Shown: in pieces, positions 1 to 6,106 of the stretch
How the letters are laid out: each line of letters starts with the position of its first letter
How positions within the stretch are numbered: the first letter of the stretch is position 1
Assembly (NCBI GenBank): GCA_012727745.1
Contig: JAAYGJ010000276.1
Span: forward strand, 1-10,080
DNA: 10,080 bases
Direction of reading: 5' to 3'
From: Clostridia bacterium
Lineage (GTDB): Bacteria; Bacillota; DSM-521; Neomoorellales; Neomoorellaceae
The notes under the pieces: generated by a model
Database searches by the model: none
Told to the model about the DNA's origin: nothing
What the model saw: the letters and a program-made list of their open reading frames with translations, nothing else
Translations under genes and position numbers: made by a program

Positions 1-1
1 A

Positions 2-70
2 TTTAGACGAGCTGCCCTGAGCAGCGGCGGAGTGGAGGTAGTGCAGAAAACATGGTCGCTAGCCAGGTAA
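2..70 (+). CDS. Possible C-terminal tail of an upstream gene (partial)
   Basis: Of the three + frames at the left edge, only this one is open from the first bases; it runs for 22 codons to a TAA at 68-70. The other two frames hit stops within the first 20 bases. The tail would overlap the start of the CobD-like gene by 19 bases, an arrangement common in tightly coupled operons, and the GGAGGT that serves the next gene would lie inside it. The peptide is too short to identify. From context a cobalamin-related gene is plausible, but nothing in the residues shows it. It could equally be a chance open frame. Confidence 0.35.
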   Translation, partial: FRRAALSSGGVEVVQKTWSLAR

Positions 71-1170
71 CAGACAGCAGTTTTGCGAATATTCCCGGGC
101 CGGTTCACGGCGGCGATTGGCAGGGTGCGGTTGAACGATACGGTTGGCAGCCTGATGAAATTTTTGATTTTAGCGCTAACATTAACCCTTTAGGTGTACC
201 GGAAAGTGTGCTGGAAGTTTTACAGTCTAACCTTAAGGCAGTGGAACGTTATCCCGATCCAGCCTGCCGTCAATTAAAAAAGGCCCTGGCAACTTACCTG
301 GAATTGGAGCCGGAAATGATTATAGCTGCCAACGGGGCGGTAGAGTTAATATATCTTTTCTGTCAAACTTATAAGCCGCGCCGGGTGCTTGTAGTGGAAC
401 CTACCTTTGGTGAATACCGTCACGCTGCCCGGGTGTGCGGTGCAGAGGTAGTTGATATAAAATTAAAGCCGGCTGCCGGTTTTGTCCTGGACCTGGTTTG
501 CTGGCAAAAAAAATTAGCAGGTGTAGAGCTGGCTTTTTTGTGCAACCCCAATAACCCTACCGGTCAACTCTTAGAAGCAGACTTATTGCAGGCGCTAGTA
601 GCGACATGCCAAAAACAGGGTGTTTTTTTGTTAATTGATGAATCATTCCTTGATTTCGTTCCTGGCTGGCGGCAAATAACTTGTGCCCCTGAGGCTGTTA
701 ACGGTAAGGGCGTTTTTATTATCCGCTCCCTTACTAAAATATTTGCTTTGCCGGGCCTGCGTTTAGGTTTCGGCATAGCTAGCCCCGAAATTATTCGCGT
801 GTTGGAAAATAGGCGCCAGCCCTGGAGCGTTAACATTCTCGCCCAAATGGCCGGCGTAGCGGCCTTGGCTGATGACAATTACTTAAAAGCGAGTAGAGAA
901 CTTATCAGGCAGGAAAAAGAATATTTATATCAGGAGTTAGCCAGCCTGAAAGGATTAAATCCCTTTTATCCCGAAGTAAATTACATCTTGACCGATATCT
1001 CGGCAAGTGGCTGGACAGCCCCGCGCCTGGCAAATGCCCTGGCCAGGGAAAAAATTCTGATCCGTGATTGTTCGTCATTTGTTGGTTTAGGGCCAGGTTT
1101 TATTCGCACAGCCGTACGGGGGCGGCAAGCCAATGAAAAGCTTTTAACTGCCTTGCAGTTTTATCTTTAA
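52..1170 (+). CDS. cobD: CobD-type L-threonine-O-3-phosphate decarboxylase (PLP, class I aminotransferase fold)
   Basis: This is a 372-residue PLP enzyme of the HisC/CobD branch. The family member CobD decarboxylates L-threonine-O-3-phosphate to (R)-1-amino-2-propanol O-2-phosphate, the linker of the cobalamin nucleotide loop, in the cytoplasm. The N-terminal HGGDW followed by FDFSANINPLG (about residues 19-48) is typical of CobD rather than true histidinol-phosphate aminotransferases. NPNNPTG lies at 165-171, the ring-contacting Asp at 196 (in LIDES) and the Schiff-base Lys at 229 (in SLTK), followed by a GLRLGFG segment. Length matches known CobD (about 360). ATG 52 is the first possible start after an in-frame stop at 4-6; a GGAGGT at 34-39 lies 12 bases upstream, somewhat far, so coupling to an upstream frame is likely. 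The phosphatase that follows supports a B12 role. HisC is the main alternative and is less likely. Confidence 0.88.
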   Translation: MVASQVTDSSFANIPGPVHGGDWQGAVERYGWQPDEIFDFSANINPLGVPESVLEVLQSNLKAVERYPDPACRQLKKALATYLELEPEMIIAANGAVELIYLFCQTYKPRRVLVVEPTFGEYRHAARVCGAEVVDIKLKPAAGFVLDLVCWQKKLAGVELAFLCNPNNPTGQLLEADLLQALVATCQKQGVFLLIDESFLDFVPGWRQITCAPEAVNGKGVFIIRSLTKIFALPGLRLGFGIASPEIIRVLENRRQPWSVNILAQMAGVAALADDNYLKASRELIRQEKEYLYQELASLKGLNPFYPEVNYILTDISASGWTAPRLANALAREKILIRDCSSFVGLGPGFIRTAVRGRQANEKLLTALQFYL

Positions 1171-1203
1171 TTTAGCTTTTATTAATATATTGGAGGGTGC
1201 TTC

Positions 1204-1833
1204 ATGCAGGCCACGAGGGTTTACCTGGTGCGCCATGGTGAAACCGAATGGAACAACCTGGGCCGTTATCAGGGGCATTCTGATATAGCGCTGAGCTCCA
1301 GAGGGCGGCGCCAGGCTGAGTTGCTCAGCCAGCGTTTTGAAAAGGTGCACCTTGATGCTGCCTATGCCAGTGACCTCAAACGGGCGCGGGAAACAGCAAT
1401 AACGATTGTCGCTCCCCATAACCTGGAAGTAAAGCTAGAAGCCGGTTTGCGGGAAATAAACTTTGGCGCTTGGGAAGGCTTGAGTTACCAGGAAATTATT
1501 GCCGCTTTTCCGCAGGAATGGGAGGAATGGCGCTATGATCCGGCTAACCGGGCGGTACCTGGTGGTGAAAGCTTCCAACAGGTAAAAGAAAGGGCCCTGG
1601 CAGTATTTAATAAAATCGTTGCTAAGGAAAAAGGTCGTAATATACTTCTAGTTGCCCATGGAGGATGTTTGCGAGCGTTAATTTGTTCTATACTTGGCTT
1701 GGATTTAAGTGCTGTCTGGCGATTTCGCCTGGACAACACCGGCGTCAGCGTGGTAGACTGTTACAATGAAAATAAAATTCTGGTGCTGTTAAATGATACT
1801 CATCATCTTGAACTGCTGGCCGGTCCGGATTAA
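1204..1833 (+). CDS. cobC: Histidine phosphatase family protein, probable alpha-ribazole phosphatase
   Basis: This is a 209-residue histidine-phosphatase (phosphoglycerate-mutase-like) enzyme. The phosphorylated His is H11 in the RHGET motif (R10-T14). The second active-site Arg is R60 in SDLKRARETA, the likely proton donor is E84 in LREINFGAWEGL, and the second catalytic His is H152 in VAHGG. All expected catalytic residues are present and the length is normal for small CobC-like members. In cobalamin synthesis CobC removes phosphate from alpha-ribazole-5'-phosphate or adenosylcobalamin-5'-phosphate. The family is broad, so the substrate is inferred mainly from the cobD-like gene 33 bases upstream. 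A strong GGAGGG at 1192-1197 sits 6 bases before the ATG. The alternative is a general or unassigned sugar-phosphate phosphatase annotated as phosphoglycerate mutase. Confidence 0.8.
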   Translation: MQATRVYLVRHGETEWNNLGRYQGHSDIALSSRGRRQAELLSQRFEKVHLDAAYASDLKRARETAITIVAPHNLEVKLEAGLREINFGAWEGLSYQEIIAAFPQEWEEWRYDPANRAVPGGESFQQVKERALAVFNKIVAKEKGRNILLVAHGGCLRALICSILGLDLSAVWRFRLDNTGVSVVDCYNENKILVLLNDTHHLELLAGPD

Positions 1834-1869
1834 GGCCCTGTTTTATAAACCTGGCTAAAAGGCAGCTGT

Positions 1870-1894
1870 TGGAGGCAAACTACCTCCAGGAGGT
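1870..1894 (+). promoter_or_regulatory. Overlapping dyads around the ribosome binding site of the small HTH gene
   Basis: Two inverted repeats share the sequence CCTCC. TGGAGG (1870-1875) pairs with CCTCCA (1883-1888) across a 7-base loop. ACCTCC (1882-1887) and GGAGGT (1889-1894) form a perfect 6+1+6 dyad that contains the Shine-Dalgarno sequence AGGAGGTG (1888-1895) of the gene starting at 1903. The first could be an RNA hairpin just before the ribosome site. The second has too small a centre for an RNA hairpin but could be a DNA operator. The symmetry is directly visible; a regulatory role is inference. Confidence 0.4.
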
Positions 1895-1902
1895 GCTTCG
1901 CC

Positions 1903-2130
1903 ATGAAACCTACATTCAAGCCCTCGCGGGCACCATGGAGTACTCAGCCCAGCCTGAAGGAAATGACCAGGGAAGTCGGGATAGATTTTGACCGTTTTAT
2001 CGACGGGTTGGTCGCTAACCGTTCGGATACCGAATTAGCAGCTGAATTTAATGTCGACCCCCAGATTATCTATCGCCTGCGGGACCATTTTGAACGTTAT
2101 GGGATACATTCTATCATGGGGCAGGACTGA
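1903..2130 (+). CDS. Small helix-turn-helix protein, function unknown
   Basis: This 75-residue protein has a predicted helix-turn-helix in its C-terminal half. About residues 42-62 (DTELAAEFNVDPQIIYRLRDH) fit an HTH with the turn near N50-V51-D52, followed by a short tail. The N-terminal 25 residues are basic and proline/serine-rich, then comes a helical stretch (about 25-38). The start is well supported: AGGAGGTG at 1888-1895 lies 7 bases before the ATG. It resembles short HTH proteins of unknown role that I associate with Peptococcaceae, but I cannot assign a family. No ligand-binding domain is present, so it may act as a small DNA-binding accessory or autoregulator. It sits 69 bases after the phosphatase gene and 111 bases before the transporter, and could regulate either. 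The dyad over its own ribosome site is a candidate target. Confidence 0.75.
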   Translation: MKPTFKPSRAPWSTQPSLKEMTREVGIDFDRFIDGLVANRSDTELAAEFNVDPQIIYRLRDHFERYGIHSIMGQD

Positions 2131-2133
2131 TAA

Positions 2134-2158
2134 GCCGGAATACCCGGCGTATATTTTT
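2134..2158 (+). terminator. Weak candidate terminator after the small HTH gene
   Basis: GCCGG (2134-2138) and CCGGC (2144-2148) form a 5-bp GC-only stem with a 5-base loop, starting three bases after the HTH stop codon. A short T-run (2154-2158) follows, but five bases separate it from the stem. The position suits a terminator, whereas the short stem and displaced T-tract make it a weak one. The transporter downstream has its own promoter, which fits a transcript boundary here. Confidence 0.35.
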
Positions 2159-2187
2159 GTGCTGCGTGCCTGCTGGAAGCATATGAC

Positions 2188-2216
2188 TTTTCAGCTGGTT
2201 TGTATTTAGTTATAAT
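2188..2216 (+). promoter_or_regulatory. Predicted sigma-A type promoter for the EamA transporter gene
   Basis: A perfect -10 hexamer TATAAT (2211-2216) is preceded by TTTTCA (2188-2193, 4 of 6 matches to TTGACA) at the ideal 17-base spacing. Transcription would start near 2223, giving a leader of about 20 bases before the TTG start at 2242. The -10 match and spacing are visible; activity is inferred. Confidence 0.6.
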
Positions 2217-2229
2217 GTCATTAATGACA
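2216..2229. promoter_or_regulatory. Perfect 14-bp palindrome at the transporter promoter, candidate operator
   Basis: TGTCATTAATGACA equals its own reverse complement over all 14 bases. It begins at the last base of the -10 hexamer, covers the predicted transcription start near 2223, and ends at the first base of the Shine-Dalgarno sequence. A transcript starting at its centre would not contain both arms, so a DNA operator for a dimeric repressor fits better than an RNA hairpin. I cannot name the regulator. Confidence 0.5.
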
Positions 2230-2241
2230 GGAGGAGAAGAT

Positions 2242-3177
2242 TTGGCAAAGAATGTCGCAGGGTCTAAAGAAAGCCTGGGTGTGTTCCTGGCGATTGTATC
2301 AGCAGCTGCTCTGGGGGCTGAGTCGATAGCGGCTAAACTGGCTTATGCCGGCGGCGCCAATATTTTGACTATCCTGGCAATCCGTTATTTGCTGGCTGCC
2401 TTATTATTTTGGGGGGTATTATTTACCCGCCCCGGGCTGCAAAAGCCGGCTGGCGCTACGCTGGGCTGGTTGACTTTTGTGGCGTTAAGCGGGCAGGGGA
2501 CCACGGTATTATTACTCTTTTATTCATTTCAATACATTCCGGCAGCGGTAGCTATACTTTTTTTCTATGTTTTTCCGGCAGTGGTAACTCTTCTGGCGGC
2601 TATCTTTTTGCGGGAAGCGTTAACTAAAGCCAAGCTACTGGCATTAGCAATTACCTTTTGTGGCTTGATAATTATCCTGGGTGTTCCCGGTAGCAACCTG
2701 GATACAAGGGGTGTCATAGCTGCCTTGTTAGCAGCCTTGACCAATGGGTATTACATAGTTGGTCAGACCAGGCTCCTGAAGGAAGTGAACCCCCTGGTTT
2801 ACAATGCTTATATGACTTTGACAATAGGTTTAGGTTTCTTGTTGCTAGCCCTAACTTCCGCCAGTTTTAACCTGGATTTTAATTTGCAGGCCTGGCTGGC
2901 CATTGCTGTTTTGATTCTTGTTTGTACCGTGCTGGCCTTCGTCGCCATGGCCTGGGGTTTGGTATTGATCGGCGCCTCTAGGGTAGCAATTATATCAACG
3001 GTTGAACCAATAGTGACAGCTATTTTAGGTTATCTTATCCTGGGCGAACTATTAAAACCCGGCCAGGTGCTGGGGGGTCTAATTATTTTGGCCGGTGTTG
3101 CCTGGCTGCAGATAAGCGGCAGGAGGCCCCAATCGACGCAATCGGCATTAGATAAATTAGATACTGGTAGAAACTAA
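2242..3177 (+). CDS. EamA/DMT-family 10-TM membrane permease
   Basis: This is a 311-residue integral membrane protein of the drug/metabolite transporter superfamily, built of two EamA repeats. The first covers roughly residues 8-148 (repeat end marked by FLREALTKAK, R124-E125). The second covers roughly 155-295 and has the typical STVEPIVTAILGYLILGE segment ending at E269. Hydrophobic stretches fit about 10 TM helices with a polar C-terminal tail. Such proteins move amino acids, nucleosides or other metabolites across the cytoplasmic membrane; the substrate cannot be read from sequence. The start chosen is TTG 2242 because AGGAGGAG (2229-2236) lies directly upstream. The longer open frame from TTG 2200 would begin before the predicted transcription start, adds a non-family N-terminus and lacks a ribosome site. 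It appears to be transcribed alone from its own promoter. Confidence 0.85.
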   Translation: MAKNVAGSKESLGVFLAIVSAAALGAESIAAKLAYAGGANILTILAIRYLLAALLFWGVLFTRPGLQKPAGATLGWLTFVALSGQGTTVLLLFYSFQYIPAAVAILFFYVFPAVVTLLAAIFLREALTKAKLLALAITFCGLIIILGVPGSNLDTRGVIAALLAALTNGYYIVGQTRLLKEVNPLVYNAYMTLTIGLGFLLLALTSASFNLDFNLQAWLAIAVLILVCTVLAFVAMAWGLVLIGASRVAIISTVEPIVTAILGYLILGELLKPGQVLGGLIILAGVAWLQISGRRPQSTQSALDKLDTGRN

Positions 3178-3263
3178 AGGGCGAGTGTTACTTAAAATCT
3201 CGTCACGGGGTTTGCTTGAGCTAAGCGCCAGAGCGGCAGCGAAAACACTGACATTTCTAGCGT

Positions 3264-3275
3264 CAATCATGATTG
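3264..3275. promoter_or_regulatory. 12-bp perfect palindrome upstream of the guaB promoter
   Basis: CAATCATGATTG is its own reverse complement. It lies about 30 bases upstream of the -10 element, upstream of the likely -35, a place where activators often bind. It does not resemble the PurR box of Bacillus. The symmetry is certain; the regulatory role is inference. Confidence 0.3.
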
Positions 3276-3281
3276 GATAAC

Positions 3282-3311
3282 TGGCAATAGTGACCTGGCT
3301 TGTGCTATAAT
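3282..3311 (+). promoter_or_regulatory. Predicted extended -10 promoter for guaB
   Basis: TGCTATAAT at 3303-3311 combines a perfect TATAAT (3306-3311) with the TGn extension. The -35 is poor: TGGCAA at 3282-3287 (3 of 6 matches, 18-base spacing) is the best I find. Extended -10 promoters tolerate this. Transcription would start near 3318, about 30 bases before the start codon. Confidence 0.55.
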
Positions 3312-3349
3312 AACGAAATAACTCATTATGCTTAAGGGGGCTTTTATCC

Positions 3350-4801
3350 TTGGAAGATAGAATAATAGCTGACGGGTTGACTTTTGATGATGTCCTGTTA
3401 CTACCGGCTGATTCTGATGTATTGCCGCAGGAAGTAGATATAAGCTCCTATTTTACCCGCAGGATACGCCTTATGACACCTCTGGTCAGTGCCGCTATGG
3501 ATACTGTGACCGAAGCGAGAACGGCGATCAGCATGGCCCGCGAGGGCGGCATCGGCGTAATTCATAAGAATATGTCTATTGAGCGTCAGGCCAAAGAGGT
3601 AGATCGGGTCAAGCGTTCTGAACATGGAGTTATTTCTGATCCTATATCTTTAACCCCGGACCAGCCAGTGCGCAAAGCTGTGGATTTAATGGAGCATTAC
3701 CATATATCAGGCGTGCCCATTACTGTAAATGGAAAGCTGGTAGGTATTATTACTAATAGGGATATCCGCTTTGAGGACAATTACTCGCGTCCTATTAGTG
3801 AAGTGATGACCAAGGACAACCTGGTAACTGCTCCGGTGGGTACTACTTTGAATGAAGCTATGGCAATTTTGCGTAAGTACAAAATCGAAAAACTCCCTTT
3901 GGTGGATAAAGACAATAATCTCAAAGGCTTGATTACAATTAAAGATATTGAGAAGACGCGTCGTCATCCTCAAGCTTCTAAAGATGAGCAGGGGCGTTTG
4001 CGAGTAGCAGCTGCCGTCGGTACAGGGCCTGACACTATGCCCAGGGTAGAAGCTTTGGTAGGAGCGGGAGTAGATGTAATCGTAATAGACACAGCCCACG
4101 GGCAGGCTCGCAGTGTGGTAGATACTGTGCGGCGGATCAGAACTGCTTTCCCGGACGTTGAACTGGTTGCCGGCAATGTAGCTACAGCAGAAGGGGCCCG
4201 TACCCTTTGTGAAGCGGGAGCTGACGCAGTCAAGGTCGGGGTGGGGCCCGGCTCCATTTGTACTACCAGGGTTATAGCCGGCATTGGCGTGCCCCAGATT
4301 ACGGCTATTATGGAGTGTGCCCGGGCGGCAAAAGCTTATGGAGTGCCGGTAATTGCCGATGGTGGTATCAAATACTCCGGTGACATTACTAAAGCTATTG
4401 CTGCTGGCGCCAGTACCGTAATGATCGGCAGTCTCCTGGCGGGAACAGAAGAAAGCCCGGGTGAAATAGAAATATTTCAGGGCCGCAGCTTTAAAAGCTA
4501 TCGTGGCATGGGCTCCCTGGCAGCTATGAAAGAAGGGAGTAAAGATCGTTATTTCCAGGCAGAGGCCGAAAAATTAGTCCCGGAGGGCATCGAAGGCCGG
4601 GTGCCATATAAGGGCCCCCTGGCAGAGACCATCTTCCAGCTGATAGGCGGTTTGCGGGCCGGTATGGGTTACTGTGGCGCTCGCAATATTGCTGAACTAC
4701 AGACCAAGTCGCGGTTCATTAGAATTACCCCTGCCGGTCTGAGGGAGAGCCATCCCCACGATGTTATGATTACCAAGGAAGCGCCGAACTACCGCATTTA
4801 G
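3350..4801 (+). CDS. guaB: IMP dehydrogenase
   Basis: This 483-residue enzyme is full length for the family. It oxidises IMP to XMP with NAD+, the committed step of guanine nucleotide synthesis, as a cytoplasmic tetramer. The N-terminal LTFDDVLLLPADSDVLP segment is diagnostic. Two CBS domains, about residues 92-150 and 150-205, interrupt the TIM barrel and usually sense adenine/guanine nucleotides. The catalytic Cys is C304 in GPGSICTTR. The mobile-flap Arg-Tyr dyad is R400-Y401 (in KDRYFQ), and the IMP-binding YRGMGS precedes it. The start is TTG 3350 with AAGGGGG at 3334-3340, 9 bases upstream. It appears to be the first gene of a unit with the HAD, PPC and DUF151 genes. guaA is not adjacent. 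All catalytic residues are intact. Confidence 0.97.
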   Translation: MEDRIIADGLTFDDVLLLPADSDVLPQEVDISSYFTRRIRLMTPLVSAAMDTVTEARTAISMAREGGIGVIHKNMSIERQAKEVDRVKRSEHGVISDPISLTPDQPVRKAVDLMEHYHISGVPITVNGKLVGIITNRDIRFEDNYSRPISEVMTKDNLVTAPVGTTLNEAMAILRKYKIEKLPLVDKDNNLKGLITIKDIEKTRRHPQASKDEQGRLRVAAAVGTGPDTMPRVEALVGAGVDVIVIDTAHGQARSVVDTVRRIRTAFPDVELVAGNVATAEGARTLCEAGADAVKVGVGPGSICTTRVIAGIGVPQITAIMECARAAKAYGVPVIADGGIKYSGDITKAIAAGASTVMIGSLLAGTEESPGEIEIFQGRSFKSYRGMGSLAAMKEGSKDRYFQAEAEKLVPEGIEGRVPYKGPLAETIFQLIGGLRAGMGYCGARNIAELQTKSRFIRITPAGLRESHPHDVMITKEAPNYRI

Positions 4802-4848
4802 GTAAGAGTGAAATATGCAGCCTGATAATAGCTCATTCCGGAGGCTTT

Positions 4849-5568
4849 ATGATTTACCGCTACCTTCTTTTGGATTTGGACGGCACGCTTCTGCCAATGG
4901 ATACTGATAGTTTTATCCGGAAATACCTTGAAGCTATCGCTGCCCGCTTGCAGCCTTACCTGCCACCGCAGGAGTTTATTGTTCACCTGCTGGCCGCTAC
5001 CGAAACTATGGTCAGGAACAAAGATCTCGAACTTACCAATGAAGAGGTCTTTATGGCTGATTTTTTTAGGCGTAGCAACTTAAAACCAGCAGAAATCTTA
5101 CCCGTTTTTGATAGCTTTTACAGGGAGGATTTTCCTTGCCTGGTCTGCCATACCAGCCCGACTTCTCTGGCTCCGCAAATATTGGCCCAGGCCTTAAAAT
5201 GCAATCTGGAATTAATTATTGCTACCAATCCGGTATTTCCCCGCATTGCCATTGAGGAGCGGATGCGCTGGGCCGGGGTGGATAATTTCCCCTTCCGGCT
5301 GGTGACTACTTATGAAAATATGCATTTTTGCAAGCCTTTGCAGGAGTACTACAGTGAAATATTAGCTTATCTAGGCGCGCAACCGGAACATTGTTTAATG
5401 GTTGGCAATGATGTTGAGGAGGATATGATAGCAGCGGAATTAGGAATCCATACTTACCTGGTAGATGATTATTTAATTAATCGCTCGGGAAGGCCGGTAC
5501 AGAGCCATTATCAGGGCTCACTCGAAGACTTTTTGGCTTTCTTAAGGGGGATGTCAGACAGTCTGTGA
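4849..5568 (+). CDS. HAD-superfamily hydrolase, substrate unknown
   Basis: This 239-residue protein carries all four HAD motifs. Motif I is DLDGT with nucleophile D9 and acid/base D11. Motif II is T126 in IIATN, motif III is K162 in FCKP, and motif IV is GNDVEED with D188 and D192 for Mg2+. A helical C1-type cap of roughly 90-100 residues sits between motifs I and II (about residues 18-115), the layout of phosphoglycolate-phosphatase-like and haloacid-dehalogenase-like members. It should be a cytoplasmic Mg2+-dependent phosphatase; the substrate cannot be assigned from motifs. GGAGG at 4840-4844 lies only 4 bases before the ATG, a tight spacing. It follows guaB by 47 bases with no terminator between, so co-transcription is likely. 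A nucleotide phosphatase role would fit that neighbour but is a guess. Confidence 0.88.
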   Translation: MIYRYLLLDLDGTLLPMDTDSFIRKYLEAIAARLQPYLPPQEFIVHLLAATETMVRNKDLELTNEEVFMADFFRRSNLKPAEILPVFDSFYREDFPCLVCHTSPTSLAPQILAQALKCNLELIIATNPVFPRIAIEERMRWAGVDNFPFRLVTTYENMHFCKPLQEYYSEILAYLGAQPEHCLMVGNDVEEDMIAAELGIHTYLVDDYLINRSGRPVQSHYQGSLEDFLAFLRGMSDSL

Positions 5569-5613
5569 AATAATAACCATACTTAACACAACCCGGAAGG
5601 AGGTTTTTAATAT

Positions 5614-6057
5614 ATGTCGAACTTATACACAAAGAAGTTTACAGGCAGGAGCGGGCGGCGATTGGCTTACCGTCTGGCCTACGGCTGTGACCTTATGGAA
5701 GCTCTGCAGGCAATAGTAGAGGACAGCCAGGTACGTTTCGGGTCCATTAACTTTTTAGGCTCAGTGCTGCGAGCAAAACTCGGTTATTATCAGATGCATG
5801 AAAAACGCTGGCTAACTTTGGAACTGGACAAAGCCATGGAGATTTTAAGCGGTTTGGGTAATGTATCATTAAAGGATGACAAACCATTTGTTCATGCACA
5901 CCTTACCCTGCTGGACAGCGAAGGAAAAGTCCATGGCGGCCACTTACTGCCAGGCTGCACCGTTTTTGCCGGGGAAGTTTTTGTTGATGAAATTGATATT
6001 GAGACGCCGCCAAGGCGGGTTTATGATCCGGTGACAGGTTTAACTCTCTGGGAATAG
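5614..6057 (+). CDS. PPC-domain (DUF296) protein
   Basis: This 147-residue protein is essentially one PPC domain (plant and prokaryote conserved, DUF296), about residues 12-128. The hallmarks are FVHAHLTLLD with H94 and H96, and GGHLLPGCTVFAGE with H110. These histidines match the conserved cluster in prokaryotic PPC proteins, where metal binding has been suggested. In plants the domain follows AT-hooks in DNA-binding proteins and mediates trimerisation. This protein has no AT-hook, only a short basic N-terminus, so the label DNA-binding often attached to bacterial members is not shown by the sequence. A full consensus AAGGAGGT (5597-5604) 9 bases before the ATG predicts good translation. It lies 45 bases after the HAD gene and before the DUF151 gene, in the guaB unit. 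The cellular role is unknown. Confidence 0.85.
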   Translation: MSNLYTKKFTGRSGRRLAYRLAYGCDLMEALQAIVEDSQVRFGSINFLGSVLRAKLGYYQMHEKRWLTLELDKAMEILSGLGNVSLKDDKPFVHAHLTLLDSEGKVHGGHLLPGCTVFAGEVFVDEIDIETPPRRVYDPVTGLTLWE

Positions 6058-6106
6058 TATGGACTATGGCCCGGAAGAATAATATGTTACTGGGGAGGTG
6101 GAGCAA

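Larger units (their letters stand above)
3178..3349 (+). other. Intergenic region between the EamA gene and guaB
   Basis: These 172 bases are the longest gene-free stretch in the window. They hold a 12-bp palindrome (3264-3275), a candidate extended -10 promoter (3282-3311) and the guaB Shine-Dalgarno sequence AAGGGGG (3334-3340). I see no convincing terminator for the EamA gene and no purine riboswitch core. The predicted guaB leader of only about 30 bases is too short for one. Confidence 0.6.

Noticed and set aside
1834..1902. TATAAA (1844-1849) as a promoter for the small HTH gene
   Set aside because: No acceptable -35 at 16-18 bases upstream; read-through from the cobalamin genes is as likely.
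2172..2195. Stem-loop GCTGGAAG / TTTTCAGC upstream of the EamA promoter
   Set aside because: Two of eight pairs are G-U, the stem is otherwise AT-rich at its centre, and the following T-tract is interrupted; its 3' arm coincides with the -35. Not strong enough to call a terminator.
2200..2241. Longer N-terminus of the EamA gene from TTG 2200
   Set aside because: It would begin before the predicted transcription start, has no ribosome site, and reads through the -10, palindrome and Shine-Dalgarno sequence. TTG 2242 fits better.
2409..2627. 72-codon + strand frame inside the EamA gene
   Set aside because: It lies wholly inside a well-supported membrane protein in another frame and its glycine/serine-rich product has no recognisable domain.
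3178..3349. Guanine riboswitch or small RNA upstream of guaB
   Set aside because: No purine-riboswitch core or loop-loop pattern is visible and the predicted leader is only about 30 bases.
3328..3360. Ten-codon upstream ORF overlapping the guaB start
   Set aside because: The ATG at 3328 has no Shine-Dalgarno sequence ahead of it and the peptide shows no attenuator-like codon bias; likely chance.
3707..4284. Long reverse-strand open frames inside guaB
   Set aside because: They are antisense to a complete, intact IMP dehydrogenase, carry no recognisable domain, and reflect the codon use of the real gene.
4819..4846. AGCCT / AGGCT pairing that could hide the HAD gene ribosome site
   Set aside because: Only 5 bp with an 18-base loop; expected by chance in such a region.
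6098..6106. Upstream GTG start for the DUF151 gene
   Set aside because: The GTG overlaps the GGGGAGG ribosome site; GTG 6107 is correctly spaced and gives the family-like N-terminus.
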